DNA of 63,165 bases from Azospirillum oleiclasticum (GTDB lineage Bacteria; Pseudomonadota; Alphaproteobacteria; Azospirillales; Azospirillaceae). A program made the position numbers and the translations under genes. Positions 42,776 to 50,291 of the stretch are shown here, one piece after another (position 1 is the stretch's first letter; every line of letters starts with the position of its first letter). The notes below the pieces were generated by a model. It saw only the letters and a program-made list of their open reading frames with translations. It was not told where the DNA came from and ran no database searches. The stretch covers positions 1 to 63,165 of the forward strand of contig NZ_JABFFR010000054.1 in assembly GCF_013423485.1 (NCBI RefSeq), read 5' to 3'.

Positions 42776-44007
42776 ACGCGGTCGGGGCATTGCCGGAGGA
42801 GCCGCTGGCCGTTTCCTTCGTGCCCGGCATCGGCCGCATCGATAGCGCGGAGTGGGACGCCTGCGCCGGCACCGCCGATCCCTTCGTGACCCACGCCGTC
42901 CTGGCGGCCTTCGAGGAGGGGGGCGTGGTGCGGCCGGAGACCGGATGGCAGCCCCTGCACGCCACGGTGCGCGACGCCGCCGGACGGCTGGTGGGGGCGG
43001 CCCCGGTCTACGCCAAGGGGAACGCGGCCGGCGATTTCTGGCCGGAGCGGCCATGGGCCGACGCCTTCGCGACGGTGGGCGGGCGCTATTACCCGAAGCT
43101 GCTGGTCGGCGTCCCCTTCACCCCGGTGGCCGGCCCCCGCCTGCTGCTGCGCCCCGGCGCCCCGCCGCACACCGCCCGCACTCTGGTGGCGGGGCTGGAG
43201 ACGCTGGCGCGGGAGAACCGCCTGTCCTCCATCCACGCCGCCTTCCTGGAGGAGGTCGACCGGAGGCGCCTGTCGGAGGCCGGCTGGCTGCCGCGCCAGG
43301 GCGTGCAGTACCGCTGGGACAACCCCGGCTACCGCTCCTTCGACGACTTCCTGGCCGCCCTCACGCCCAAGCGCCGCGGCAACGTCCTGCGCGAGCGGCG
43401 CGCGGTGGCCGCCAGCGGCGTGCGTGTGCGCATCCTGCCCGGCGATCGCATCCGGCCGGCGGACTGGGACGGCTTCATGCGGCTGTACGAGGCCACCCAC
43501 CGCCGCCGCGCCACGCCGCCGCCCCTGACCCCCGGCTTCTTCCGGCGGCTGGGGGAGGCCATCCCCGGGCGGCTGCTGATGATCGTGGTGGAGGAGGACG
43601 GCGTTGCGGCCGGCGCCGCCGTCCGCGTGCTGGGCGACGGTATCCTGCACATGCGTCACTGGGGCGGTGACGGAGCCCACCGCTTCCTGCATTTCGAGGT
43701 CTCGCTCTACCGCACCATCGAGTACGCCATCGAGCAGGGCTACGCCGCCATCGACGGCGGCCATGGCGGGCCGCACAAGGGACAGCGCGGCTTCCGTCCG
43801 GCGCTGGTGCACGGGATGCACTGGTTCGCCGACCCGCGCCTGCGTGACGGCGTCGCCCGCTTCCTGGAGGTGGAGCGCGCCAATGTCCGGCAGCACCGGG
43901 AGGCGCTGGCGGCCCGCTCGCCCTACCGCGCCCGGCCGATGACCGGTGCCGGACAAGGGGGTGCCGGACAGGGGGGGCCGGACGCAGGCCTCGGCCCGCC
44001 GTCCTAG
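42772..44007 (+). CDS. FemAB-like / DUF482 GNAT-fold protein
   Basis: The 411-residue protein matches the family called peptidoglycan-biosynthesis-like or DUF482, with tandem GNAT folds. Diagnostic segments are WQPLHATVRDAAGRLVGAAPVYAK, the WADAF and RYYPKLLVGVPFTPVAGPRLLLRPG run, and a late AIDGGHGGPHKGQRGFRP. The biochemical reaction is not established; aminoacyl or acyl transfer is suggested by the fold. It is the last gene of the manC operon. Confidence 0.82.
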   Translation: MNAVGALPEEPLAVSFVPGIGRIDSAEWDACAGTADPFVTHAVLAAFEEGGVVRPETGWQPLHATVRDAAGRLVGAAPVYAKGNAAGDFWPERPWADAFATVGGRYYPKLLVGVPFTPVAGPRLLLRPGAPPHTARTLVAGLETLARENRLSSIHAAFLEEVDRRRLSEAGWLPRQGVQYRWDNPGYRSFDDFLAALTPKRRGNVLRERRAVAASGVRVRILPGDRIRPADWDGFMRLYEATHRRRATPPPLTPGFFRRLGEAIPGRLLMIVVEEDGVAAGAAVRVLGDGILHMRHWGGDGAHRFLHFEVSLYRTIEYAIEQGYAAIDGGHGGPHKGQRGFRPALVHGMHWFADPRLRDGVARFLEVERANVRQHREALAARSPYRARPMTGAGQGGAGQGGPDAGLGPPS

Positions 44008-44021
44008 GGCGTCCGGTCGCG

Positions 44022-44051
44022 TTGGCGCGGGGTGGCGATTTCCTGTAGGGT
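44022..44051 (+). promoter_or_regulatory. Candidate promoter of the type I secretion genes
   Basis: TTGGCG (44022-44027), an 18-base spacer and TAGGGT (44046-44051), about 55 bases before the start at 44107. Confidence 0.35.
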
Positions 44052-44106
44052 TCCGGAGCCCTTCAACCGAAGGACGTCGGCAACGTCCAATTTTCAGCGA
44101 CCCGGC

Positions 44107-44445
44107 ATGACCCAGACCAGCGACACGCCCCCCGACCACGCGATCCCCGAACTCTTCGCCGACGGCGTGCTCGACGTCGGTTTCGGCAACGGGATGGTGC
44201 GGATCGACCTGTTCAGCCTGTCGGCGGTGCGCCGCGACGCCAACGGCCAGCCCCTGCCGGCGCTCCGCCAGCGGGTGGTGATGAGCCTGCCGGGCTTCCT
44301 GTCGGCGCTCCAGGCGATGGAGGGGATGCGCCGCCAGCTCGAGCAGGCCGGCGTGCTGCCACCGCCCGCCGCCCGCGCCGCAACCCCGGCCGAGACGCCG
44401 TCCACCGTTCAGCCGCCGGCTCCGCCGCGCTCCCCGAACTTCGGC
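44107..44445 (+). CDS. Small protein preceding the ABC exporter, DUF3467-like
   Basis: The 113-residue product begins TQTSDTPPDHAIPELFADGVLDVGFGNG and continues VRIDLFSLSAVRR, then QRVVMSLPGFLSALQAMEGM and a proline-rich tail. The order of a short N-terminal A-x-G-V strand, a V-R-I-D-L strand and an R-V-V-M-S-L-x-x-F helix resembles small DUF3467 proteins, but this is only by eye. Its position 61 bases before the ABC transporter suggests a link with type I export. The TGA ends just before 44448. Confidence 0.5.
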
Positions 44446-44506
44446 TGAGGCGGCACCCGGCCGCCGCCGGAACGATCCCCGGAACGATCCGTCGCCGGAA
44501 AGCCCC

Positions 44507-46705
44507 ATGTCCGAAGCCGTCCTTCCCTTCCCCCGGCCGCCCGAGGCGGCTCCCCCCGCGCCTCCCAAGCCGGCGCCCGACACCGGGCTGACCTGCCTCG
44601 TCATGGTCGGGCTGCACCACGGGCTGCGGCTGTCGGTGGAGGCGCTGCGCCACCGCTTCACCCTGCCGGCCGGCGAGCCGGCGGCGGACGAACTGCGGCG
44701 GGTGGCGAAGGGCAGCGGCTTCAAGGCGGAGCTGCGCAGCCTCGGCTGGGACGATCTGGTGGCGCTGCCGCACGTCTTCCCGCTGCTGGCGCGGCTCGCC
44801 AACGGCAACACCGTGGTGCTGGTCGGCATCAACCGTGCCGGGGCGGAGCCCAGGGTGGGGGTGGTGGACCCGCTGGCCGACCGGCCGGGCGTGATCGAGC
44901 TGGACCGCGAGCGCTTCACCCGGACCTGGACCGGCGAGATCCTCTTCCTGAAGCCGGTCTTCGGCATCACCGATCCGGACCAGCCCTTCGGCATCGCGTG
45001 GTTCATCCCGGAGGTGCTGCGCCAGGGCCGCGCCTTCCGCGACGTGGCGGTGGCCGCCATCGTGCTGCACCTGCTGGCGCTGGCGGTGCCGGTCTATTTC
45101 CAGATCGTGATCGACAAGGTCCTGGTGCACCAGGCCGTGACCACGCTGGAGGTGCTGACGGTCGGCGTGCTGGCCGCGCTCGCCTTCGAGTCGGTGTTCC
45201 GCTTCCTGCGCCAGTTCATCCTGCTGGCCGCCGCCAACCGCATCGACATAAGGCTGCTCAACCGCACCTTCGGCCATCTGCTGGACCTGCCCGTCGGCTT
45301 CTTCGAGGCGCATCCGGCCGGCGTCACCGTGCGCCACATGCAGCAGGTCGAGCGCATCCGCGAGTTCCTGACCGGGCATCTGCTGTCCACCGTGCTGGAC
45401 AGCCTGGTGTTGCTGGTCTTCCTGCCCTTCCTGTTCTTCTACAGCGTCAAGCTGACGCTGATCGTGCTGGGCTTCGCGGCGCTGATCGCGCTGGTGGTGG
45501 TGGCGCTGGTGCCGGCCTACCGCTCCCGCCTCCAGGATCTCTACACCGCCGACGCCGAGCGGCAGGCCATGCTGGTGGAGACCATCCACGGCATGCGCAC
45601 GGTGAAGTCGGCGGCGGCCGAGCCGGTGCAGCGCCGGCTGTGGGACCGCCGGGCGGCGCGCGCGGTCGGCATGCACTACCGCGTCGGCAAGCTGTCGCTG
45701 ACCGCCCGCGCGCTGACCGAGTTCCTGGAGAAGGCCATGATGGTCGCCGTGGTGGCGGCCGGCGCCTTCGATGTTTTCGATCGCGAATTGACCGTCGGTG
45801 CGCTCATCGCCTTCCAGATGCTGTCGGGCCGGGTGGTGACGCCGCTGGTGCAGATCGTCGGCATCGTCCACCAGTACCAGGAGACGCTGCTGTCCGTGCG
45901 CATGCTGGGCACGGTGATGAACCAGCGGCCGGAGCCGCGGCGCGAGGGCACGGGCGCCGCCCCCACCTTGCGCGGGGCCATCGAGATCGACTCCGTAACG
46001 TTCCGCTACCGGCCCGACCGGCCGCCGGCGTTGGACGGGGTGTCGCTCGCCGTCCGGCCCGGCGCCGTGGTCGGCATCGTCGGCAAGAGCGGATCCGGCA
46101 AGAGCACGCTGATGCGCCTGCTCCAGGGCTTCCACCCCCTGCAGGAAGGGCGCATCCGTTTCGACGGGGTGGACATCCGCGAGCTGGACCTGTCGCACCT
46201 GCGCCGCTCCATCGGGGTGGTGCTGCAGGACAATTTCCTGTTCCGCGGCTCCATCCGCGAGAACATCGCGCTGACCCGTCCCGACGCCCCGCAGGAGGCG
46301 ATCATCGAGGCCGCAAGGCTGGCCGGCGCCGACGAGTTCATCGAGCGCCTGCCCGAGGGCTACGACACGCTGGTGGAGGAGGGGGCGAGCAACCTGTCCG
46401 GCGGCCAGAAGCAGCGCCTCGCCATCGCCCGCGCCCTGCTGACCCAGCCGCGCATCCTGATCCTGGACGAGGCGACCAGCGCGCTCGACCCCGACAGCGA
46501 GGCGATCGTCATGACCAACCTCGCCCGCATCGCCCGCGGCCGCACCGTGCTGATCGTCACCCACCGGCTGTCGACCCTGACCGGCTGCGACACCATCGCC
46601 GTCCTCGACCAGGGCCGCCTCGCCGACCTCGCCCCCCACGCCACCCTGCTGGAGCGCTGCGCGCTCTACCGCCACCTCTGGCAGCAGCAGAACCGCGGGC
46701 GGTGA
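44507..46705 (+). CDS. Type I secretion ABC transporter/permease with degenerate peptidase domain
   Basis: The 732-residue protein has three parts. Residues of about 24-150 form a C39-like domain in which the usual D-C-G is D25-T26-G27 in DTGLTCLVMVGLHHG, so the catalytic cysteine is a threonine, as expected for HlyB-type exporters that do not cleave their cargo. Residues of about 170-450 hold six membrane helices. The ATPase domain has Walker A GKSGSGKST near 525, signature LSGGQKQR near 630 and Walker B ILILDEA near 650. It should work with the HlyD-like gene at 48848 and an outer-membrane TolC encoded elsewhere. Confidence 0.92.
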   Translation: MSEAVLPFPRPPEAAPPAPPKPAPDTGLTCLVMVGLHHGLRLSVEALRHRFTLPAGEPAADELRRVAKGSGFKAELRSLGWDDLVALPHVFPLLARLANGNTVVLVGINRAGAEPRVGVVDPLADRPGVIELDRERFTRTWTGEILFLKPVFGITDPDQPFGIAWFIPEVLRQGRAFRDVAVAAIVLHLLALAVPVYFQIVIDKVLVHQAVTTLEVLTVGVLAALAFESVFRFLRQFILLAAANRIDIRLLNRTFGHLLDLPVGFFEAHPAGVTVRHMQQVERIREFLTGHLLSTVLDSLVLLVFLPFLFFYSVKLTLIVLGFAALIALVVVALVPAYRSRLQDLYTADAERQAMLVETIHGMRTVKSAAAEPVQRRLWDRRAARAVGMHYRVGKLSLTARALTEFLEKAMMVAVVAAGAFDVFDRELTVGALIAFQMLSGRVVTPLVQIVGIVHQYQETLLSVRMLGTVMNQRPEPRREGTGAAPTLRGAIEIDSVTFRYRPDRPPALDGVSLAVRPGAVVGIVGKSGSGKSTLMRLLQGFHPLQEGRIRFDGVDIRELDLSHLRRSIGVVLQDNFLFRGSIRENIALTRPDAPQEAIIEAARLAGADEFIERLPEGYDTLVEEGASNLSGGQKQRLAIARALLTQPRILILDEATSALDPDSEAIVMTNLARIARGRTVLIVTHRLSTLTGCDTIAVLDQGRLADLAPHATLLERCALYRHLWQQQNRGR

Positions 46706-46713
46706 GGGGGGTG

Positions 46714-46722
46714 TGGTATGAT
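46714..46722 (+). promoter_or_regulatory. Candidate extended -10 promoter of the antitoxin gene
   Basis: TGGTATGAT is an extended -10 element (TG, one base, TATGAT) without a clear -35. It lies 30 bases before the ATG at 46753. Confidence 0.4.
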
Positions 46723-46752
46723 GGCGACGATGGAGTCACGAGGGAGACGGCC

Positions 46753-47070
46753 ATGACGCTGCGGATCGCCGACCCCGGGCTGGTCGCCAAGATCGACCGG
46801 CTGGCCCGGATGACCGGGCTCGGCCCCGCCCAGGCCGTCGAGACGGCGGTCGACCAGATGCTCGCCGGTCGGGAGTCCGAAGCCGGGGACGACGCTGTCT
46901 GGGAACAGGCGACCGCCATCCTGGCCGAACTCGACCGGATTCCGGATCGGCCCGGAACGGCACCCGCGTCAGCGGACGCGTGGCTTACGGAGAACCAGGA
47001 GGCGTTGGAAAGCTCCAACGCCTATGTGGAGGCGCGTGGAATGCCGCTGGCCAACTCCCGCCGCTTCTGA
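46753..47070 (+). CDS. Antitoxin with VapB-like head and CcdA-like tail
   Basis: The 105-residue product begins TLRIADPGLVAKIDRLARMTGLG, like VapB antitoxins of the Rv0623 type, and ends with ENQEALESSNAYVEARGMPLANSRRF, whose ENxxAIxxxNxxVExxGLPLxxxRxF pattern is the toxin-binding tail of CcdA. The join of the two makes an unusual chimera. The stop overlaps an ATG (TGATG), as in coupled toxin-antitoxin pairs, but the following frame closes after 21 codons. A GAGGGAG ribosome binding site precedes the start. Confidence 0.72.
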   Translation: MTLRIADPGLVAKIDRLARMTGLGPAQAVETAVDQMLAGRESEAGDDAVWEQATAILAELDRIPDRPGTAPASADAWLTENQEALESSNAYVEARGMPLANSRRF

Positions 47071-47135
47071 TGGTCGCCCTATCGCTGCATCCCAAGTGGG
47101 TTCTCGTCAAAATCCCAATTCCGCTTGGCGAATAG
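47070..47135 (+). pseudogene. Remnant start of a toxin gene
   Basis: An ATG coupled to the antitoxin stop opens a frame of only 21 codons (VALSLHPKWVLVKIPIPLGE). The sequence turns AT-rich within this frame and enters the 3' end of the Abi gene. The position is where a toxin should be, so truncation by the inserted AT-rich segment is likely. The toxin family cannot be recognised. Confidence 0.35.
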
Positions 47136-47970
47136 CTGGTGTTTGAGCTATGAGCTGCGAGACAGGAGTTATGCAGTCGTAAGCGGGTTCAAAAATTCTT
47201 ACAATATGTTGCGCGCTCTCGAGCAATGAGTGAAGCTTGTTTGCCGGATTATTGCTTGGTATTCCCAACCTCCTTACCTTGGCAGGCGTTTTCTGAAATG
47301 ATCTATTGAACAGCCTGTCATGATGGCTGCATATGTTTCTTAGATCTATCAAAGAATTAATCCAACTCGTAAGAATTTCTCTATCGGGCAATGAAAATTG
47401 CCTTGCAATGGCATTCGCCAAGATTGGCGATAGATTACCGTAAAAATAATTTGCATCTCCAAATGTCCATAGATCTTTCATCGTCCATATAGGAGGCAAC
47501 ATGGGAGGATTGTATGTATCAAAATAGTGCTTTGCGCGCGGATCAGCCGATTTTTTCTTCAAGTATATGGTCATCAAGCTATGAAGGATGTTCTTTTGTA
47601 GGTTCTGATTTGCAAACACGCTCAGATCAAAATAAGGGTGAGCGCCATACTGGGCACTCAGATATTCAGATATTACATTTCGGAATATTATCTCAACGCG
47701 AGCGCAGACCTGGAAACAGACAAGTCGCAGCTTTCCGTCAAAATCATAGATTTCGATGATATCATCAAATGTAACGCCTGATTCAAACGGCCGTCCCGGA
47801 GCTGAGATATGTCGTCGACTCAGAAAGTATATACGCAGGCGATTATACCCAAATTGCTCGATAGCACGTGCGGCTCTTGCGGGATCGGAAATATGAAGCC
47901 CCTTGGCCGTAAGGTGCGCTATGTGGTCTGCGGTGGAGCAATGTAGCTTTGTGTATGGTTGATGAGTCAT
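47107..47970 (-). CDS. Abi_2 family (AbiD/AbiF-like) HEPN-type abortive infection protein
   Basis: The 287-residue protein begins with TKLHCSTADHIAHLTAKGLHI and IEQFGYNRLRIYF, has VCARVEIIFRNVISEYL in the middle and a HEPN-type R-x4-H motif in DLRNICSHHDRLFN (R211, H216, with H217 and R219 adjacent). This is the Abi_2 family, proteins linked to phage abortive infection and likely RNA-cleaving. The gene is clearly AT-richer than its surroundings and uses rare codons for this genome, so it was acquired. A highly structured 260-base region lies upstream (47971-48234). Confidence 0.87.
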   Translation of the reverse strand: MTHQPYTKLHCSTADHIAHLTAKGLHISDPARAARAIEQFGYNRLRIYFLSRRHISAPGRPFESGVTFDDIIEIYDFDGKLRLVCFQVCARVEIIFRNVISEYLSAQYGAHPYFDLSVFANQNLQKNILHSLMTIYLKKKSADPRAKHYFDTYNPPMLPPIWTMKDLWTFGDANYFYGNLSPILANAIARQFSLPDREILTSWINSLIDLRNICSHHDRLFNRSFQKTPAKVRRLGIPSNNPANKLHSLLESAQHIVRIFEPAYDCITPVSQLIAQTPAIRQAELGF

Positions 47971-47979
47971 GGCTATTTG

Positions 47980-48172
47980 AAAATAGAAGGGCTGCCCTTT
48001 TGCGCTTCAATCCCAAAGGCCATTACAGCTTCTGAGAAGAGAGGCGTGGGCAGCCCATGACCATATGACTATGAGAAGCCTTGCCCATAATTGCAACAGT
48101 CAAGCGCAACCTATTTCAGGGCCATGCTAGGCAACACCAGTTATGCAACTGGTGTTGCCTAGCATGGCCCTG
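47980..48172 (-). ncRNA. Candidate structured RNA upstream of the Abi gene
   Basis: Three inverted-repeat elements lie within 190 bases. GGGCTGCCC (47989-47997) pairs with GGGCAGCCC (48048-48056). TTGCGCTT (48000-48007) pairs with AAGCGCAA (48102-48109). These two stems interleave, which is the arrangement of a pseudoknot. Next to them lies a perfect 26-bp hairpin (48117-48172). On the minus strand the first stem is followed by TTCTATTTTC, a terminator-like tail, just before the Abi start. Transcription is not shown; TTGACT upstream of the hairpin on this strand is a possible -35. Confidence 0.4.
48117..48172. repeat. Perfect inverted repeat, 26-bp arms, 4-base loop
   Basis: The left arm (48117-48142) starts CAGGGCCATGCTAGGC and the right arm (48147-48172) is its exact reverse complement; the loop is ATGC. 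A perfect hairpin of this length is rare outside mobile-element ends, regulatory RNAs and strong terminators. It sits between two divergent genes, so a shared terminator is not expected here. Confidence 0.95.
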
Positions 48173-48198
48173 CATAAAAGTCAAGGGCAAATCACGTA

Positions 48199-48227
48199 TT
48201 GATTTTCAATGGATTGGCTCATACCAT
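48199..48227 (+). promoter_or_regulatory. Candidate promoter giving a nearly leaderless transcript
   Basis: TTGATT (48199-48204), 17 bases, TACCAT (48222-48227). The ATG at 48235 would be at or next to the transcription start. Confidence 0.35.
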
Positions 48228-48234
48228 ATGCCCT

Positions 48235-48642
48235 ATGTCTGTTGCAAAAAAGATATTTGAAACGAATATGGCGCCTCTCGCTTCAATCGAATCGGAATTG
48301 CTACGGCGGCTTTCGGAGATAGAGTCGCAGATCGCGGATTTGGAAGCCGAGCGCAATGCGCTGCAAAGGCTGATCGCAAAAGTAAGATTGGAAGAATCAG
48401 GCAATAAAGATGTTAAGCGCCGAAACAGCTTGTCTCGGATAATTGTTGAAGGGAAAATTTTGGAACTTCTTAAGTCATCTTCCGGCCCTGTTTCAGGAAA
48501 TGTATTGTACAAGTCAACGCTTTCAGTAGTGCCTAGCCTTAAAGATGTCACCTTCCGATCGTATCTTCATCGCATGAAGGAAAAAGGATTGATTGAACCG
48601 GCCAAAGGGATTGGGTTTTGGCGGATGCCGAAGACTCAATAG
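48235..48642 (+). CDS. Coiled-coil protein with winged-helix-like C-terminus
   Basis: The 135-residue product starts SVAKKIFETNMAPLASIESELL and forms a coiled coil over about residues 15-55 (LRRLSEIESQIADLEAERNALQRLI). The second half, IIVEGKILELLKSSSGPVSGNVLYKSTL and VTFRSYLHRMKEKGLIEPAKGIGFW, looks like a winged helix. A DNA-binding dimer is likely. The ATG at 48235 is preferred over an in-frame TTG at 48199 that lies in the promoter. It is AT-rich like the divergent Abi gene and belongs to the same insert. Confidence 0.6.
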   Translation: MSVAKKIFETNMAPLASIESELLRRLSEIESQIADLEAERNALQRLIAKVRLEESGNKDVKRRNSLSRIIVEGKILELLKSSSGPVSGNVLYKSTLSVVPSLKDVTFRSYLHRMKEKGLIEPAKGIGFWRMPKTQ

Positions 48643-48847
48643 GAGGCGCATTGGTCAGGCGATGACCCCGCTTGTCGGGCTACCCATGGTTCCAGCCTTG
48701 CCAGACCATCGCTTGTAGTGTAGGATTTTGTTCATTAGACGCCTCACCCGACCCTCCGGCGCAGTGTGAACTGAACATGCTCTGCACAATATTTCATGGC
48801 GTTTCAAATGTTCCATCCGCGGCTCCGGGGGCGGTGACGGCCTAGGA
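48643..48847 (+). other. 205-bp region between the insert and the HlyD gene
   Basis: Composition returns from AT-rich to GC-rich here, so the right edge of the insert lies near 48800. I see no terminator, no recognisable repeat matching the left edge near 47100 and no clear promoter for the HlyD gene. Confidence 0.3.
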
Positions 48848-50284
48848 ATGGATACCGCAGCCGACAGCCCCGCCCCGCCTCCCCGCCGCCTTCTACCACG
48901 CCTCGGCTTCCGCCGCGGCGCCCCCGCCTTCGCGGTGGAGTTCCTGCCGGACGGGGAGGCGATCGAGCGGGCGCCGATGCCGTGGCTGGCGCGCTCCACC
49001 CTCTACGCCCTGACGGCCCTGCTGGCCGCCGTCGTGCTGTGGGCGGCGCTGGCACAGGTCGACCGCACGGTGTCGGCGGGCGGACGGCTGGTCACCACGG
49101 CCCCGCTGGTGGTGGCGCAGCCGCTGGAGACGGCGGTCGTGCGGTCGGTGGCGGTGGAGGCGGGCGACGCGGTGAGGGCCGGCGACCTGCTGGCGACGCT
49201 CGACCCCACCTTCGCCGCCGCCGATCTGGCCGACCTGTCGGCGCGGCTGGCCGCGGTGCAGGCGCAGATCGGCCGGCTGGAGGCGGAGCTTGGCGGCCCC
49301 CCCTTCGACGCCGCGGCGGCCGGGGCGGACGGGCCGGTGCAGGCCGCCATCCTCGAGCGCCGCCGGGCCGAGCACCGCGCCCGGCTCGACGCCATGGACG
49401 AGCGCGCCGCCCAGCTCCGCGCCGAGATCGCCACCAGCCAGAGCGCCCGCAAGGGTCTGGCCGAGCGGGTGGCGCTGATGGCGGAGGTGGAGGACATCCG
49501 CCGCCAGCTCGTCGAGAAGCAGACCGGCTCCCGCCTGTCCTGGCTGGACGCGCGGTCGGAGCGGATGCGGCTGCGCGACGAGCTGGAGTCCATGGCCAAC
49601 CGCGAGCGCGAGTCCGGGCACGAGCTGGCCCGCGTCGCCGCCGAGCGCGCCGCCTTCACCGACGAATGGCGGCGCAAGGCGGCGGAGGAACTGGTCGAGC
49701 AGCGCCGGCAGCGCGCCACCCTGGTCGAGCAGATCACCAAGGCCGAGCGGCGCCGCTCGCTGGTCACCCTGACCGCCCCGGTGGACGCGGTGGTGCTGGA
49801 GGTCGCCAAGCGCTCGGTCGGGTCCGTCGTGCGCGAGGCCGAGCCACTGGTCACCCTGGTCCCCGCCGGCGTGCCGCTGGAGGTGGAGGCCGAGATCCCG
49901 TCGGCCGACATCGGGCTGGTGCGGGCGGGCGACACCGTGCGCGTCAAGCTCGACGCCTTCCCCTTCCAGCGCCACGGCACCCTGACCGGCGAGGTGCGCA
50001 CGATCAGCGCCGACGCCTTCCAGCGCGGGGCCTGGGGAGCTGGGGCCGGCGGGGCGGGCGGGGAGGGTGCGGCGAACGGTCCGCCCGGCCCGCGCGATGG
50101 GGCCGCCGTCTTCCGCGCCCGCATCCGCCTGACCGGGACGGCGCTGGAGGGGGTGCCGGCGGGCACCCGCCTCAGCCCCGGCATGGTCGCCACCGCGGAG
50201 ATCCGCATCGGCACCCGCTCGGTCCTGTCCTACTTCCTCTACCCCGTCATCCGCGCCTTCGACGAAAGCATCCGCGAGCCGTGA
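48848..50284 (+). CDS. HlyD-family periplasmic adaptor of type I secretion
   Basis: The 478-residue membrane fusion protein has one inner-membrane helix at about 51-69 (TLYALTALLAAVVLWAALA), then RTVSAGGRLVTTAPLVVAQPLE and VVRSVAVEAGDAVRAGDLLATLDPT of the lipoyl/barrel part. A long coiled coil rich in Arg and Glu follows (about 125-310), and the barrel resumes with LVTLTAPVDAVVLEVAKRSVGSVV. The C-terminal GTRSVLSYFLYPVIRAFDESIREP is typical of PrtE/HlyD proteins. It links the ABC exporter with a TolC-like channel. Confidence 0.9.
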   Translation: MDTAADSPAPPPRRLLPRLGFRRGAPAFAVEFLPDGEAIERAPMPWLARSTLYALTALLAAVVLWAALAQVDRTVSAGGRLVTTAPLVVAQPLETAVVRSVAVEAGDAVRAGDLLATLDPTFAAADLADLSARLAAVQAQIGRLEAELGGPPFDAAAAGADGPVQAAILERRRAEHRARLDAMDERAAQLRAEIATSQSARKGLAERVALMAEVEDIRRQLVEKQTGSRLSWLDARSERMRLRDELESMANRERESGHELARVAAERAAFTDEWRRKAAEELVEQRRQRATLVEQITKAERRRSLVTLTAPVDAVVLEVAKRSVGSVVREAEPLVTLVPAGVPLEVEAEIPSADIGLVRAGDTVRVKLDAFPFQRHGTLTGEVRTISADAFQRGAWGAGAGGAGGEGAANGPPGPRDGAAVFRARIRLTGTALEGVPAGTRLSPGMVATAEIRIGTRSVLSYFLYPVIRAFDESIREP

Positions 50285-50291
50285 GCCGTCC

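Noticed and set aside
44213..46675. Minus-strand open frame opposite the ABC transporter
   Set aside because: The plus strand encodes all ABC motifs; the antisense product has no domain.
48117..48172. Perfect hairpin considered as an insertion-sequence end
   Set aside because: The arms are adjacent with a four-base loop, no transposase is present, and no second copy was seen in the window.
48117..48172. Same hairpin considered as a simple terminator
   Set aside because: The two flanking genes point away from each other, so no transcript from either should end here.
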